The notes under the pieces: model-generated | Database searches by the model: none | What the model was told of the DNA's origin: nothing | What the model saw: only the letters and a program-made list of their open reading frames with translations | Translations under genes and position numbers: made by a program | Shown here: piece by piece, positions 56,194 through 64,000 of the stretch | Layout of the letters: each line of letters begins with the position of its first letter | Numbering within the stretch: the stretch's first letter is position 1 | From: Phreatobacter sp. | Lineage (GTDB): Bacteria > Pseudomonadota > Alphaproteobacteria > Rhizobiales > Phreatobacteraceae | Assembly (NCBI RefSeq): GCF_027532945.1 | Contig: NZ_JAPZTZ010000016.1 | Span: 1-64,000, forward strand | Direction: 5' to 3' | Length of the DNA stretch: 64,000 nt

Positions 56194-57221
56194 GGGCGGC
56201 TCCCGTCGGACGCGCCGAACCGCGCCTTCAAGGCCGTCCAGCCGCGGTCGAGGAGGCCGAGGATACCGGTCGGGCAGACGATCAGCAGCAGCAGCACCAC
56301 GATGCCGAAGACGATGAGGTAGAGGCCGCCGGTGAAGCGCAGCCATTCGGGCAGCGCCACGGCGAGCAGCGCCCCGAGGAAGGGGCCGAGCTGGTAGCCG
56401 GAGCCGCCCGCCACCACCATCAGCAGCAGCATGAAGGAGGCCGAGAGGGCGAAGGGCGTGGGATCGATGAACTCGACGAGCGGGGCATAGAGGGCGCCGG
56501 CAAAGCCGCCATAGGCCGAGCCGATGGCGAAGGCGAGGAGCGTATAGGCGCGGATGTCGATGCCGAGGGAGGCCGCACGGATCGGGTTTTCGCGAAGCGC
56601 GAGGAAAGCGCGGCCCCAGGGGCTGCGGACGAGCCACCACAGGGCCAGCGCGAGGATGAGCGTCACCACGACAACGAAGCGGTGGAAGGCCAGCGCTCCG
56701 TCGGTGCGCAGCCCGAACAGGGTCGGGCGCGCGATGTTGGAAATCCCGAACGTGCCGCCGGTGAGCCATTGCTCGTTGCGGAGCACCAGCCAGACCAGCG
56801 TCGAGAAGGCGAGCGTGACGAAGGCGAGGTAATGCGCCTTCACCCGGAGCGCCGGAAAGCCGAGGACCAGGCCGAGGGCGAAGCAGGCGAGCCCCGACAG
56901 CGCGAAGCAGGTGTACCAGTCGATCCCGAGCTTCGTGCCGAGGATGGCGGTGATATAGGCGCCGATCCCCATGAAGGCGCCCTGCGCCAGCGATTTCAGG
57001 CCGGCGATGCCCAGGGTGAGGTTCAGCCCCATGACGGCGATGGCGGTGACCAGCCAGAGGGTCAGCACATAGGTGCCGTAGCGCCCCATGCCGACGGGCA
57101 GGAACCAGAGGATCACCGCGCCGGCGACCAGCGTCAGCAGCACGCCGTCGAGACGGCCAAGGAGGCCGCCGGCAAGGCCCGACGCCTTGGCCGGCACAGG
57201 GGAGGCTGCCGTCTCGCTCAT
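56190..57221 (-). CDS. Liv-type ABC permease (LivM)
   Basis: The 343-residue protein has about nine helices and the LivM signatures LGIAGLKSLAQGAFMGIGAYI and WGRAFLALRENPIRAASLGI. Unlike at 27204, permease and ATPases are separate genes here. Its start overlaps the LivH stop (ATGA). Confidence 0.92.
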   Translation of the reverse strand: MSETAASPVPAKASGLAGGLLGRLDGVLLTLVAGAVILWFLPVGMGRYGTYVLTLWLVTAIAVMGLNLTLGIAGLKSLAQGAFMGIGAYITAILGTKLGIDWYTCFALSGLACFALGLVLGFPALRVKAHYLAFVTLAFSTLVWLVLRNEQWLTGGTFGISNIARPTLFGLRTDGALAFHRFVVVVTLILALALWWLVRSPWGRAFLALRENPIRAASLGIDIRAYTLLAFAIGSAYGGFAGALYAPLVEFIDPTPFALSASFMLLLMVVAGGSGYQLGPFLGALLAVALPEWLRFTGGLYLIVFGIVVLLLLIVCPTGILGLLDRGWTALKARFGASDGSRP

Positions 57222-58096
57222 ACCCGGCGCTCCTCGCGGCGGCCGAACAGGCCCTCGGGCTTGACGAGGATGATGACAACCAGCAGCACCAGCGGCACGG
57301 CGAGCCGGTAGGAGGAGGAGATGTAGGCGGCGGCCAGGCTGTCGACGACGCCGACGATGAGGCCGCCGGCAAGCGCCCCGCGCACCTGGTTGAAGCCACC
57401 GACGATGGCGGCGATGAAGGCGAAGAGACCGATCACATCGCCGTTGGAGAACTTGGCGAGATAGATCGGCGAGATCAGCACCGAGGCCAGCACGGCGAGG
57501 CCTGCGTTGATGGCGAAGGTCAGCATGACCATGCGGGCAACGGGAATGCCGAGAATGAGCGCAACGCCCGGGTTCTGCGCGGTCGCCTGCATCTGCCGGC
57601 CCGTCCGCGTCGCGGTGACGAACCATTGCAGGGCGCCGATCGCGACGAAGGCCACGGCGATGATGGCGATGTGCTGGAGCGACAGCGACACGCCCAGCAC
57701 GTCGACCGCGCCCGCCGGGAAGGGTGAGGGGAAGGTCTGGGCCTCGGAGGAGAAGAAGTCCTTGGCGCTCTCCTTCATGATGATGGCGAGCGCCATGGTG
57801 GCGATGGCGAGCGGCAGTACGCCGTGGCGGATCATCGGGTCGACCACGGCGAGCTTGAAGCCGAGGCCGAAGACCACGACGAAGAGCGCCGCGCCGAGGA
57901 TCGCCGCCGCCCAGACCGGCAGGCCGAGGAACGCCACGGCCGCGAGAATGAGGATGGCCGGCAGCATCACATATTCGCCCTGGGCGAAATTGATCGTCTG
58001 CGAAGTCTGCCAGACCAGCGTGAAGCCGATCGCCGCCAGCGCGTAGATGGCGCCGGTGGCGAGGCCTGCCACGATATAGGCGACGAGTTCGGCCAT
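57218..58096 (-). CDS. Liv-type ABC permease (LivH)
   Basis: The 292-residue protein has about eight helices and the LivH motifs TINFAQGEYVMLPA and TGRQMQATAQNPGVALILGI. Start ATG 58096 (MAELVAYI). The binding-protein gene is upstream in the same direction, 50 bases away. Confidence 0.92.
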   Translation of the reverse strand: MAELVAYIVAGLATGAIYALAAIGFTLVWQTSQTINFAQGEYVMLPAILILAAVAFLGLPVWAAAILGAALFVVVFGLGFKLAVVDPMIRHGVLPLAIATMALAIIMKESAKDFFSSEAQTFPSPFPAGAVDVLGVSLSLQHIAIIAVAFVAIGALQWFVTATRTGRQMQATAQNPGVALILGIPVARMVMLTFAINAGLAVLASVLISPIYLAKFSNGDVIGLFAFIAAIVGGFNQVRGALAGGLIVGVVDSLAAAYISSSYRLAVPLVLLVVIILVKPEGLFGRREERRV

Positions 58097-58146
58097 GCCG
58101 GCGTCCGTCCTGGGATATGCGAGGGGGCGCCGGTGCCGCTGGCGCC

Positions 58147-59298
58147 TTACGGGTTGATCATCGGCAGCGTGGCCTTGATCACCTGCTGGCCATTCTCGAC
58201 CTCGGCGAGGAAGCTCTCGCGGTCGAGGTCGCCATTGGCCTCGATCTTCGTGGTGATGAGGATGCCGGGCTCCATCTGCGGGGTGATGGTGGCTCCGCGC
58301 AGGGTGTCGGCGACGCCCTTGCGGTCGAAGCGGCCCATGCGCTCGGTCGCCCACTTGATCATGTGGACGGCCATGTAGCCCTTGAGGCCGTTATGGTCCG
58401 AGGCGATGTTGAAGCGCGCCTGATAGCGGCGGCCGAAATCCTGGAAGGCCGGCACCGGCGCGTCGATCGACAGGCCGACATGGCCGCGGGCACCGTTCGC
58501 CGCCTCGCCGGCGAGCTGGATGACGCGGGCGCCGAGCAAGGTGGTCTCGCCGATCATCGGCTTGTTGACGTTCTGCTGGCGGGCGGCGAGCAGGAAGCGG
58601 GCGCTCTCGTCCTCGTTCAGATAGACGAAGACCGCGTCGACATTGGCGTTGCGGATGCGGATGGCGTCGGCGGTGAAATCCGCCTGGCCCTGCTCGGTGG
58701 AGACGTCGAGGGCCACCTGGATGCCGCGGCGCTGCAATTCGGGCAGCATGGCGTCGCGGCCGCCCTTGCCAAAGTCGTTGTTGACCCAGACGACGGCGAT
58801 GCGGGACGCCTTCACCGTGTCCTTCAGATAGGTCGCGAGCTTCGGCATGGCCGCGGCCTGGCTGAGCGAGGTTCGGAACAGGAACTGGTTGCCCTGGCGG
58901 GTGAGGCCGGCCGCCTCGCCCCCGACGATCTGGGCGATCTCGGCGCGCTGGGCGATCTGCATCGAGGCGCCGATCGGACCGGAGAAGACCGGGCCGAGGA
59001 CAGAATAGGTGCCCTCGTCGATGGCGCGCTGGACGGCGGCGCGGGTGTTCCCGGGATTGGTCTGGGTGTCGTAGTGGACGATGTCGATCTGCCGGCCGAG
59101 GATGCCGCCGCGGGCATTGATGTCGGCAACCGCGAGGTCGATGCCGTTGCGCCACTGCGTGCCGGCGGTCGCGCCCGCTCCCGACAGCTCGACGACGTTG
59201 ATGAGCTTGACGCGTTCCTGCGCCGATCCCGGCATCGCCGCAGTGAGGGCCAGTGCGGCTCCAAGCGCCAGAACGCGGGCGCGCGACATTGTGGTCAT
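58147..59298 (-). CDS. Liv-type ABC substrate-binding protein (LivK)
   Basis: The 383-residue protein has a Sec signal (LALGAALALTAAMPGSAQ) and the pattern VELSGAGATAGTQWRNGIDLAVADIN, LGRQIDIVHYDTQTNP, VLGPVFSGPIGASMQIA. It is the first gene of the second Liv operon. The ligand is unknown, likely an amino acid, amide or aromatic acid. Confidence 0.92.
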   Translation of the reverse strand: MTTMSRARVLALGAALALTAAMPGSAQERVKLINVVELSGAGATAGTQWRNGIDLAVADINARGGILGRQIDIVHYDTQTNPGNTRAAVQRAIDEGTYSVLGPVFSGPIGASMQIAQRAEIAQIVGGEAAGLTRQGNQFLFRTSLSQAAAMPKLATYLKDTVKASRIAVVWVNNDFGKGGRDAMLPELQRRGIQVALDVSTEQGQADFTADAIRIRNANVDAVFVYLNEDESARFLLAARQQNVNKPMIGETTLLGARVIQLAGEAANGARGHVGLSIDAPVPAFQDFGRRYQARFNIASDHNGLKGYMAVHMIKWATERMGRFDRKGVADTLRGATITPQMEPGILITTKIEANGDLDRESFLAEVENGQQVIKATLPMINP

Positions 59299-59416
59299 CG
59301 GCAGATCCTCCCTCGATCGCCCTTCATGCGGGGCGTTGATCGTTGGCCGTGACTTAGCAAGCCCGATGCGGTGGAGGCAACGGCCTTTCACGTTCGGGAA
59401 GGTGGATGGAGCCGCC

Positions 59417-60403
59417 CTAGTCGCCCGAGCGGATATTCGCGATGCGCACGAGCCGGCCCCATTTCTCGGATTCGGCGGCGAGCAGCGCCGCGAGATCCGC
59501 CGGCGGCGTGCCGCGCGCCTCGACCGAGAGTTCGGCAAGGCGGCTCTTCACGCCGTCCTCGTCCATGACCGCCGCGCTGGCTCCAGACAGCAGCTCGACC
59601 ACGGCTGGCGGCGTTGCCGCCGGCGCGAAGACGCCGTTCCAGGTGGTCACCTCGAAGCCCGGCAGCGTGTCCGCCACCGGCGGCAGGTCGGGCAGGAGCG
59701 GATTGCGCTGGAGCGTCGTGACACCAAGAGCGCGAACGCTCCCCGCCTTCACCTGGCCGATGGCGGCGGTGAGGATGTCGAACATGACGTCGAGCCGGCC
59801 GCCGACGAGGTCGTTCAGCGCCGGTCCAGTGCCGCGATAGGGCACATGGGTCATCGTCACGCCGGTTATCTGGCAGAAGAGTTCGGCGGCCAGATGGGCC
59901 GAGGTGCCGATGCCGGCGGAACCATAGGTGATCTTTCCCGGCGCCGCCCTGGCGGCGGCGATCAGGTCGGCGGTCGAGCGGACGGACATGTGCGGGCCCG
60001 CGAGCAGCGCGTTGGGCACGGTTGCGACGAAACTGACGGGGGCGAGGTCCTTGACGGGATCGAAGGCGAGGTTGCGGAAAATGTGGTGATTGGTTGAGAT
60101 CGACACCGAGGCGATGAGCAGCTCATGGCCGTCGGGGGCGGCCTTCGCCACCTGCGTCGCGCCGATGGTGCCGCCGGCGCCGGGCTTGTTCTCGATGACG
60201 ACAGGCAGCGCCAGCCGTGTTGCGAGGCCTTCGGCCATGATGCGGCCGATAACGTCGGTCGATCCGCCGGCGGGGAAGGGGACCACCAGCTTGATGGGCC
60301 GGCCCGGCTGCAGAGCCTGGGCCAGGGCGGATGGGATGCTGCCCGCGGACAGGCAACCTGCTGCGAAACTAGCCGTACTGGCGATGAAGAGGCGTCGATC
60401 CAT
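59417..60403 (-). CDS. Bug/TctC-family periplasmic solute-binding protein
   Basis: The 328-residue protein has a signal peptide (MDRRLFIASTASFAAGCLSAGSI), split, and Bug motifs GRPIKLVVPFPAGGSTDVIG, NKPGAGGTIGATQVAKAAPDG, VPYRGTGPALNDLVGGRLDV. It lies between the second Liv operon and another Bug gene, both on the minus strand. Confidence 0.93.
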   Translation of the reverse strand: MDRRLFIASTASFAAGCLSAGSIPSALAQALQPGRPIKLVVPFPAGGSTDVIGRIMAEGLATRLALPVVIENKPGAGGTIGATQVAKAAPDGHELLIASVSISTNHHIFRNLAFDPVKDLAPVSFVATVPNALLAGPHMSVRSTADLIAAARAAPGKITYGSAGIGTSAHLAAELFCQITGVTMTHVPYRGTGPALNDLVGGRLDVMFDILTAAIGQVKAGSVRALGVTTLQRNPLLPDLPPVADTLPGFEVTTWNGVFAPAATPPAVVELLSGASAAVMDEDGVKSRLAELSVEARGTPPADLAALLAAESEKWGRLVRIANIRSGD

Positions 60404-60519
60404 GGGGCTCGGGCTCGTCGGGGAGTGAAGCGTGCTTCCCTCACCGCAAGGCCGATGCCAAATGCCGCCGACCCGCGATCACGACATCGCGGGTCGGTCG
60501 GTTCCGATGCGGCCGGGCC

Positions 60520-61515
60520 TCAGCTCGGCTGGAAATCGACGAGCCTCAGCAATTCCGTCGCCCGGACGATGTCGCTGCGGATGAAGGCGCGCGTCGCCTC
60601 GCGGCTTTCGGAGATCGGCTCGATGAGGGTGGTGCGCAGGCGCTGGACGACTTCCGGATCCGCCATGGTTTCCTGGATCAGCCCGCTGATCGCGTTGGCG
60701 ATGTCTGCGGGCAGGTTCTTCGGTGCCCAGATGCCATACCAGGACTGGAACTCAAAGCCGGGCATGCCGGCCTCCGCCATGGTGGGCACGGACGGCGCCA
60801 GCACCGAGCGCTCCTTGGTGGCGATACCGAGCGCGCGAACGCGGCTGCCGTCGAGAGCGGCTGGCAGGAGGGCGAAGCTCGGATCGATCAGCAACTGGAC
60901 ATTGCCGCCCATGATGTCCTGCAGCGCCGGCTGGGTACCGCGATAGGGCACCATCTGGATGTTGACGCCGGCGCGGCGGAGGAAATCGATGGTGGCGAGG
61001 TGGCCGGCCGAGCCGAGCGAGGAAATGGCGAAGTTCCACTTCGACGGCTCGGCCTTGGCGGCGGCGATAACCTCGGGCAGCGTCTTCTGCGGCAGGGACG
61101 CGCTCATTACGCAGACAAGCGGGGCGACTGCGGTGCGGCCGAGTACCTCAAGATCGGTCTCCGGATTGAAGTCGGCCGCGGCCTTCAGCACGAGTGGCAT
61201 GACGGCGGTGTTGAAGGCGCTGGCGAGCAGCGTGTAGCCGTCCGGGTCGGCCTGGACGACGGCCTTGGTGCCGAGAAGGCCGGCACCGCCGACGCGGTTC
61301 TCGGTGACGGCGGCGACGCCGAACTTTTGCTGCAGCCGTTCGGCGATGAGCCGGCCGAGGGCGTCGTTGGCGGCGCCCGCCGGCCAGGGCACGATCATGC
61401 GCAGCGTGCGACCACGCTGCGGCCAGCCGGATTGGGCGCCGGCCGATGAGACGAGGGCGGGGGCGGCGATGGCCGCCATGGATGACATCAGGAATGTGCG
61501 CCTGCGCAGGGTCAT
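60520..61515 (-). CDS. Bug/TctC-family periplasmic solute-binding protein
   Basis: The 331-residue protein has a signal (MTLRRRTFLMSSMAAIAAPAL) and Bug motifs GRTLRMIVPWPAGAANDALG, NRVGGAGLLGTKAVVQADPDG, VPYRGTQPALQDIMGGNVQL. It is the second adjacent Bug gene. The start at 61515 follows GGGAG; an earlier in-frame ATG at 61572 is less likely. Confidence 0.92.
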   Translation of the reverse strand: MTLRRRTFLMSSMAAIAAPALVSSAGAQSGWPQRGRTLRMIVPWPAGAANDALGRLIAERLQQKFGVAAVTENRVGGAGLLGTKAVVQADPDGYTLLASAFNTAVMPLVLKAAADFNPETDLEVLGRTAVAPLVCVMSASLPQKTLPEVIAAAKAEPSKWNFAISSLGSAGHLATIDFLRRAGVNIQMVPYRGTQPALQDIMGGNVQLLIDPSFALLPAALDGSRVRALGIATKERSVLAPSVPTMAEAGMPGFEFQSWYGIWAPKNLPADIANAISGLIQETMADPEVVQRLRTTLIEPISESREATRAFIRSDIVRATELLRLVDFQPS

Positions 61516-61578
61516 TTTGGGCTCCCTCAGTGCTTCTCTTGCGTCTTGATTTGGATGGGCTGCGGCCCGCATCCCGCT

Positions 61579-62748
61579 TCAGGCGGGAGGCGCGAGCCGC
61601 ACATGCTTGATCGCCTGCCGGTGGTAGGTGAAGGCGACGTGGATGGCTCCGTCCGGCGATTGATGGACGGAGGGATAGGACAGTTCGCGGTTGCGCCTGT
61701 CGGTGGAGTTGTTGGTCATGCAATAGCCGTCGCCGTCCTCGATGAGGCGACGATCCGGCCAGGTCCGCCCGCCGTCCGAGGAGATGGCGAGCATGAGCGG
61801 GGCCCGCGGCGCGCCCCAGAAGGCGGTGCGGGCCGGCGGCACGTGGTCGGCGGGCGGCGTGGCGCCGTCCTCCTCGTCCTCGATCTCGTCGTAGAGCGAC
61901 AGGCGGCGCTCCGCGGCATTGGCGGCGCTCGAATGGTTGTAGACAAGCGCGATCCGGCCATCGGCGAGGCGGGTCGCTTGGATCGAGGAATTGTTGTTGG
62001 GCAACTCGGTCGGCACCGGCGCGGACCAGGTCGCTCCGCCGTCGGTCGAGCGCGAGGCGTGGATGAAATCCGCCCAGCGCGATCGATAGAGGGCGAGGAA
62101 CTCGCCGTTCCCGGCCTCGACGATGCTCATATGGACACAGCCGAGGCTTCCCGGCACCGCGACGCTTGCCCAGGTCGCGCCTTCGTCGCGGGAGATGCGC
62201 ACGGCGCTGACATCGTCGTCGCCGACCCATCGGACGCCCGGCACGGTGCGGCAGAGGAATGTCGGCAGGAGGATCGCGCCATCGGGACGGCGGAGCGGCG
62301 GCTGGCGCACGAAGGTGCCGGTATCGCCGATCAGGGTCTCAGGCGCCGACCAGCTCCACCCGTCATCGCGTGACCGGCGGCGGCGGACCACGGCCGTGTC
62401 CTGGTTGCCGGAGCGCTGGGAGGTATAGAGCAGCCACAGGTCGCCGGGGCCTGCCTGGAACAGGATCGGGTTCTGCTCCGAGCGCGTCGCATCGTCGGCG
62501 AGCTTTACCGCCTCGCTCCAGCGCGCAGCGCCGGGCTCCAGGCGCGCCATGTGGACGGAAATGTCGGCCATGCCTTCCTGGGTCCCGCCGAACCAGACGC
62601 AGGCGAGCGAGCCGTCCGCCAGGGTGAGCAGGTTTGCTGCATGGTTCTGGGGGGAGGGCGAAGGGATGAAGGCCTCGGACTGGCCGGCAAGGCCGTCCCG
62701 GGGCTTGAGAATACCGTCGAGGACGAGGGTCGCTGTGTCGCTGGTCAT
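61579..62748 (-). CDS. BNR/Asp-box repeat (sialidase-fold) protein
   Basis: The 389-residue protein has four Asp-box-like repeats (SRDDGWSW, SRDEGATW, STDGGATW, SSDGGRTW), the mark of the six-bladed sialidase propeller. No signal peptide is seen, so it may be cytosolic. Active-site arginines of sialidases cannot be assigned with confidence. It sits between a Bug gene and an iron-type dehydrogenase, suggesting a catabolic lyase or hydrolase role rather than sialic-acid release. Confidence 0.85.
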   Translation of the reverse strand: MTSDTATLVLDGILKPRDGLAGQSEAFIPSPSPQNHAANLLTLADGSLACVWFGGTQEGMADISVHMARLEPGAARWSEAVKLADDATRSEQNPILFQAGPGDLWLLYTSQRSGNQDTAVVRRRRSRDDGWSWSAPETLIGDTGTFVRQPPLRRPDGAILLPTFLCRTVPGVRWVGDDDVSAVRISRDEGATWASVAVPGSLGCVHMSIVEAGNGEFLALYRSRWADFIHASRSTDGGATWSAPVPTELPNNNSSIQATRLADGRIALVYNHSSAANAAERRLSLYDEIEDEEDGATPPADHVPPARTAFWGAPRAPLMLAISSDGGRTWPDRRLIEDGDGYCMTNNSTDRRNRELSYPSVHQSPDGAIHVAFTYHRQAIKHVRLAPPA

Positions 62749-62758
62749 TGGCGGCTAC

Positions 62759-63886
62759 TCAGAAGGCTGCGCGGTACATGGCGAGGATGGCCTCGCTGGA
62801 GAGCGGCCGCGGGTTGTTGTCGATCAGCCGCTTGATGGCGAAGGCCTCATCGGCCATGGCCGGCAGGTCGTCCTGCGGCACGCCGCGCGGTCCCATGCGC
62901 ATCTCGATGCCGAGGCGGGCGCAGAAGCCGTTCGTGCGCTCCAGCACGGTTGCCGGGTCGTCGGAAGCCGGCAGGCCGAGCGCCTCCAGCACCAGCGCCG
63001 TCTTCGCCGGCACGGCAGGTGCGTTGTAGGCGAGCACATGCGGGAAGATCACCGCATTGGCCGCGCCGTGGGCAATGTGGTGCCGCGTGCCGAGCGGATA
63101 GGCGATGGCATGGCCGCCGGCTGTGTTCACAGGGCCAAGGCAGATGCCGCCATAAAGCGAGGCCAGCGCCATCCCACCGCGCGCTTCGAGGTCGCCGCCA
63201 TCGGCGACGGCGCGGGCGAGATAGCGGCCGACGAGCCGCGTACCCTCGATGGCATAGGCGTCGATGATCGGATGGGCCTTGATGTTGGTGAAAGCCTCGA
63301 CGCAATGCGCCATGGCGTCGATGCCGGTCTCGGCGGTCACCTGCGGCGGTACGGTCACCATCAGCGCCGGGTCGACAATGGCGATGTCGGCGAGGAGGTG
63401 GCGGCTCTGCACCGCCCATTTGTTGCGAGACACCGGATCGGTGACGAGGGCGCGGGTGCCAACTTCGCTGCCCGTGCCGGCAGTGGTCGCGACCTGCGCG
63501 AGGCCGACGCGGCGGCCCGTCACCTTGTCCGGGCCGACCACGTCGGCAAGCGCCTGCCCGCCATCGAGAAGCGCGGCGACCAGCTTCGCCACGTCCATGA
63601 CGCTGCCGCCGCCGAAGCCGATGACGAGATCGGGCTTGTAACGGGTCGCGGAGGCCAGCGCCGCCTCGAAGTTCGGCACGTCGGGCTCCGCCACCACGTC
63701 GGTGAAAGCGGCGACATCGCCGAGGCCGAGCAGGTCGAGCCGACGAGCATGGAAGGAGGAGGCGAGAACGAAGGGCCGCGCATAGCCCTGCTCGCGCGCC
63801 CATTGGGCGAGGCGGGCGACGGTGCCGGTGCCAAAGGCGATCAGCGCCGGGCGAACGAGGTCGATGGGGGTGGCGAAGGTGTTCAT
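62759..63886 (-). CDS. Iron-containing alcohol dehydrogenase
   Basis: The 375-residue protein has the NAD motif IGFGGGSVMDVAK, QVATTAGTGSEVGTRALVT, AHCVEAFTN, and the metal-binding histidine region AGGHAIAYPLGTRHHIAHGAANA. It oxidises an alcohol or reduces an aldehyde/oxo-acid. Its start lies eight bases after the PdxA-like stop, so the two are co-transcribed. ATG 63886 is chosen; 63919 is inside the PdxA-like gene. Confidence 0.9.
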   Translation of the reverse strand: MNTFATPIDLVRPALIAFGTGTVARLAQWAREQGYARPFVLASSFHARRLDLLGLGDVAAFTDVVAEPDVPNFEAALASATRYKPDLVIGFGGGSVMDVAKLVAALLDGGQALADVVGPDKVTGRRVGLAQVATTAGTGSEVGTRALVTDPVSRNKWAVQSRHLLADIAIVDPALMVTVPPQVTAETGIDAMAHCVEAFTNIKAHPIIDAYAIEGTRLVGRYLARAVADGGDLEARGGMALASLYGGICLGPVNTAGGHAIAYPLGTRHHIAHGAANAVIFPHVLAYNAPAVPAKTALVLEALGLPASDDPATVLERTNGFCARLGIEMRMGPRGVPQDDLPAMADEAFAIKRLIDNNPRPLSSEAILAMYRAAF

Positions 63887-63893
63887 CGGGATC

Positions 63894-64000
63894 TCACGCG
63901 GCTGCGAGCCGTTCGGCATATTCGATGGCCTCGATCAGGCTCGTCTCCGAGGCGACGCCCTTGCCGGCGATGTCGAAGGCGGTCCCATGGTCGACTGAGG
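63894..64000 (-). CDS. PdxA-family dehydrogenase, C-terminal fragment (cut by window edge)
   Basis: The last 35 residues are visible: [17 protein letters not shown], then [31 protein letters not shown] is the near-invariant end of 4-hydroxythreonine-4-phosphate dehydrogenase (PdxA) and its catabolic paralogues. Placement before an iron-type dehydrogenase and Bug genes suggests a catabolic PdxA2-like role rather than vitamin B6 synthesis. Confidence 0.8.
   Translation of the reverse strand, partial: SVDHGTAFDIAGKGVASETSLIEAIEYAERLAAA

Noticed and set aside
56194-57399. Long N-terminal extension of the LivG ATPase
   Set aside because: The frame runs antiparallel in phase through the LivM gene and is low-complexity; a GTG at 56193 overlapping the LivM stop gives a normal LivG.

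Overview
The window is about 64 kb of GC-rich, densely packed bacterial DNA. Gene content (Kdp K+ transport with KdpDE, several Bug/TctC-type binding proteins, Liv-type transporters, an AerR-like B12 protein) suggests a metabolically versatile alphaproteobacterium, probably of the Hyphomicrobiales. This is inferred from gene types, not from a phylogenetic marker. No rRNA, tRNA or CRISPR array was seen.

Region 1 (1-8713) is the unusual part: a peptide-modification (RiPP-like) gene cluster. Five tandem small genes (6819-7510) each encode a basic peptide of 31-34 residues with a near-invariant KRQPLTAVTA..KPVS segment and a different C-terminal tail. Around them lie a PqqD-like peptide-recognition protein, a lasso-B2-like cysteine protease, an HprK-like kinase, a nucleotidyltransferase, an acyl carrier protein, a GNAT acyltransferase, an AMP-dependent ligase, a Mur-type ligase and a formyltransferase. 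No asparagine-synthetase-like lasso cyclase is present, and four of the five peptides have no Asp or Glu, so a standard lasso product is unlikely. An IS3-family element at the left edge has cut into the 3' end of the Mur-ligase gene.

Region 2 (8884-15383) holds a LysR regulator divergent from a small catabolic operon (RraA-like aldolase, Ldh-type dehydrogenase, Bug receptor, 3-hydroxyisobutyrate-dehydrogenase-like enzyme), with a perfect LysR-type palindrome between them. Next come an AerR/PpaA-like B12-binding regulator preceded by a PpsR/CrtJ-type palindrome, and a decayed IS3 remnant.

Region 3 (15483-23444) is a complete kdpFABCDE operon on the minus strand with an additional tiny membrane peptide ahead of kdpF.

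Region 4 (23868-33738) is a catabolic and transport block: an iron-type alcohol dehydrogenase, a beta-keto acid cleavage enzyme, a 3-hydroxyacyl-CoA-type dehydrogenase, and a Liv-type importer in which permease and both ATPases are fused in one 842-residue protein. A GntR regulator and an SDR dehydrogenase are divergent from it. Region 5 (33787-37892) carries redox and membrane genes: a SelD-N-terminus-like FAD oxidoreductase, a TVP38 membrane protein, a mercuric-reductase-like flavoprotein and a CDP-alcohol phosphatidyltransferase.

Region 6 (38033-64000) is a run of uptake and catabolism modules: a spermidine/putrescine-type ABC importer with a dihydropyrimidinase-like hydrolase, Bug receptors, a sugar-type ABC importer translationally coupled to a lone molybdopterin-type large subunit, a second and conventional five-gene Liv importer, and finally two Bug receptors, a BNR-repeat protein, an iron-type dehydrogenase and the end of a PdxA-like gene.
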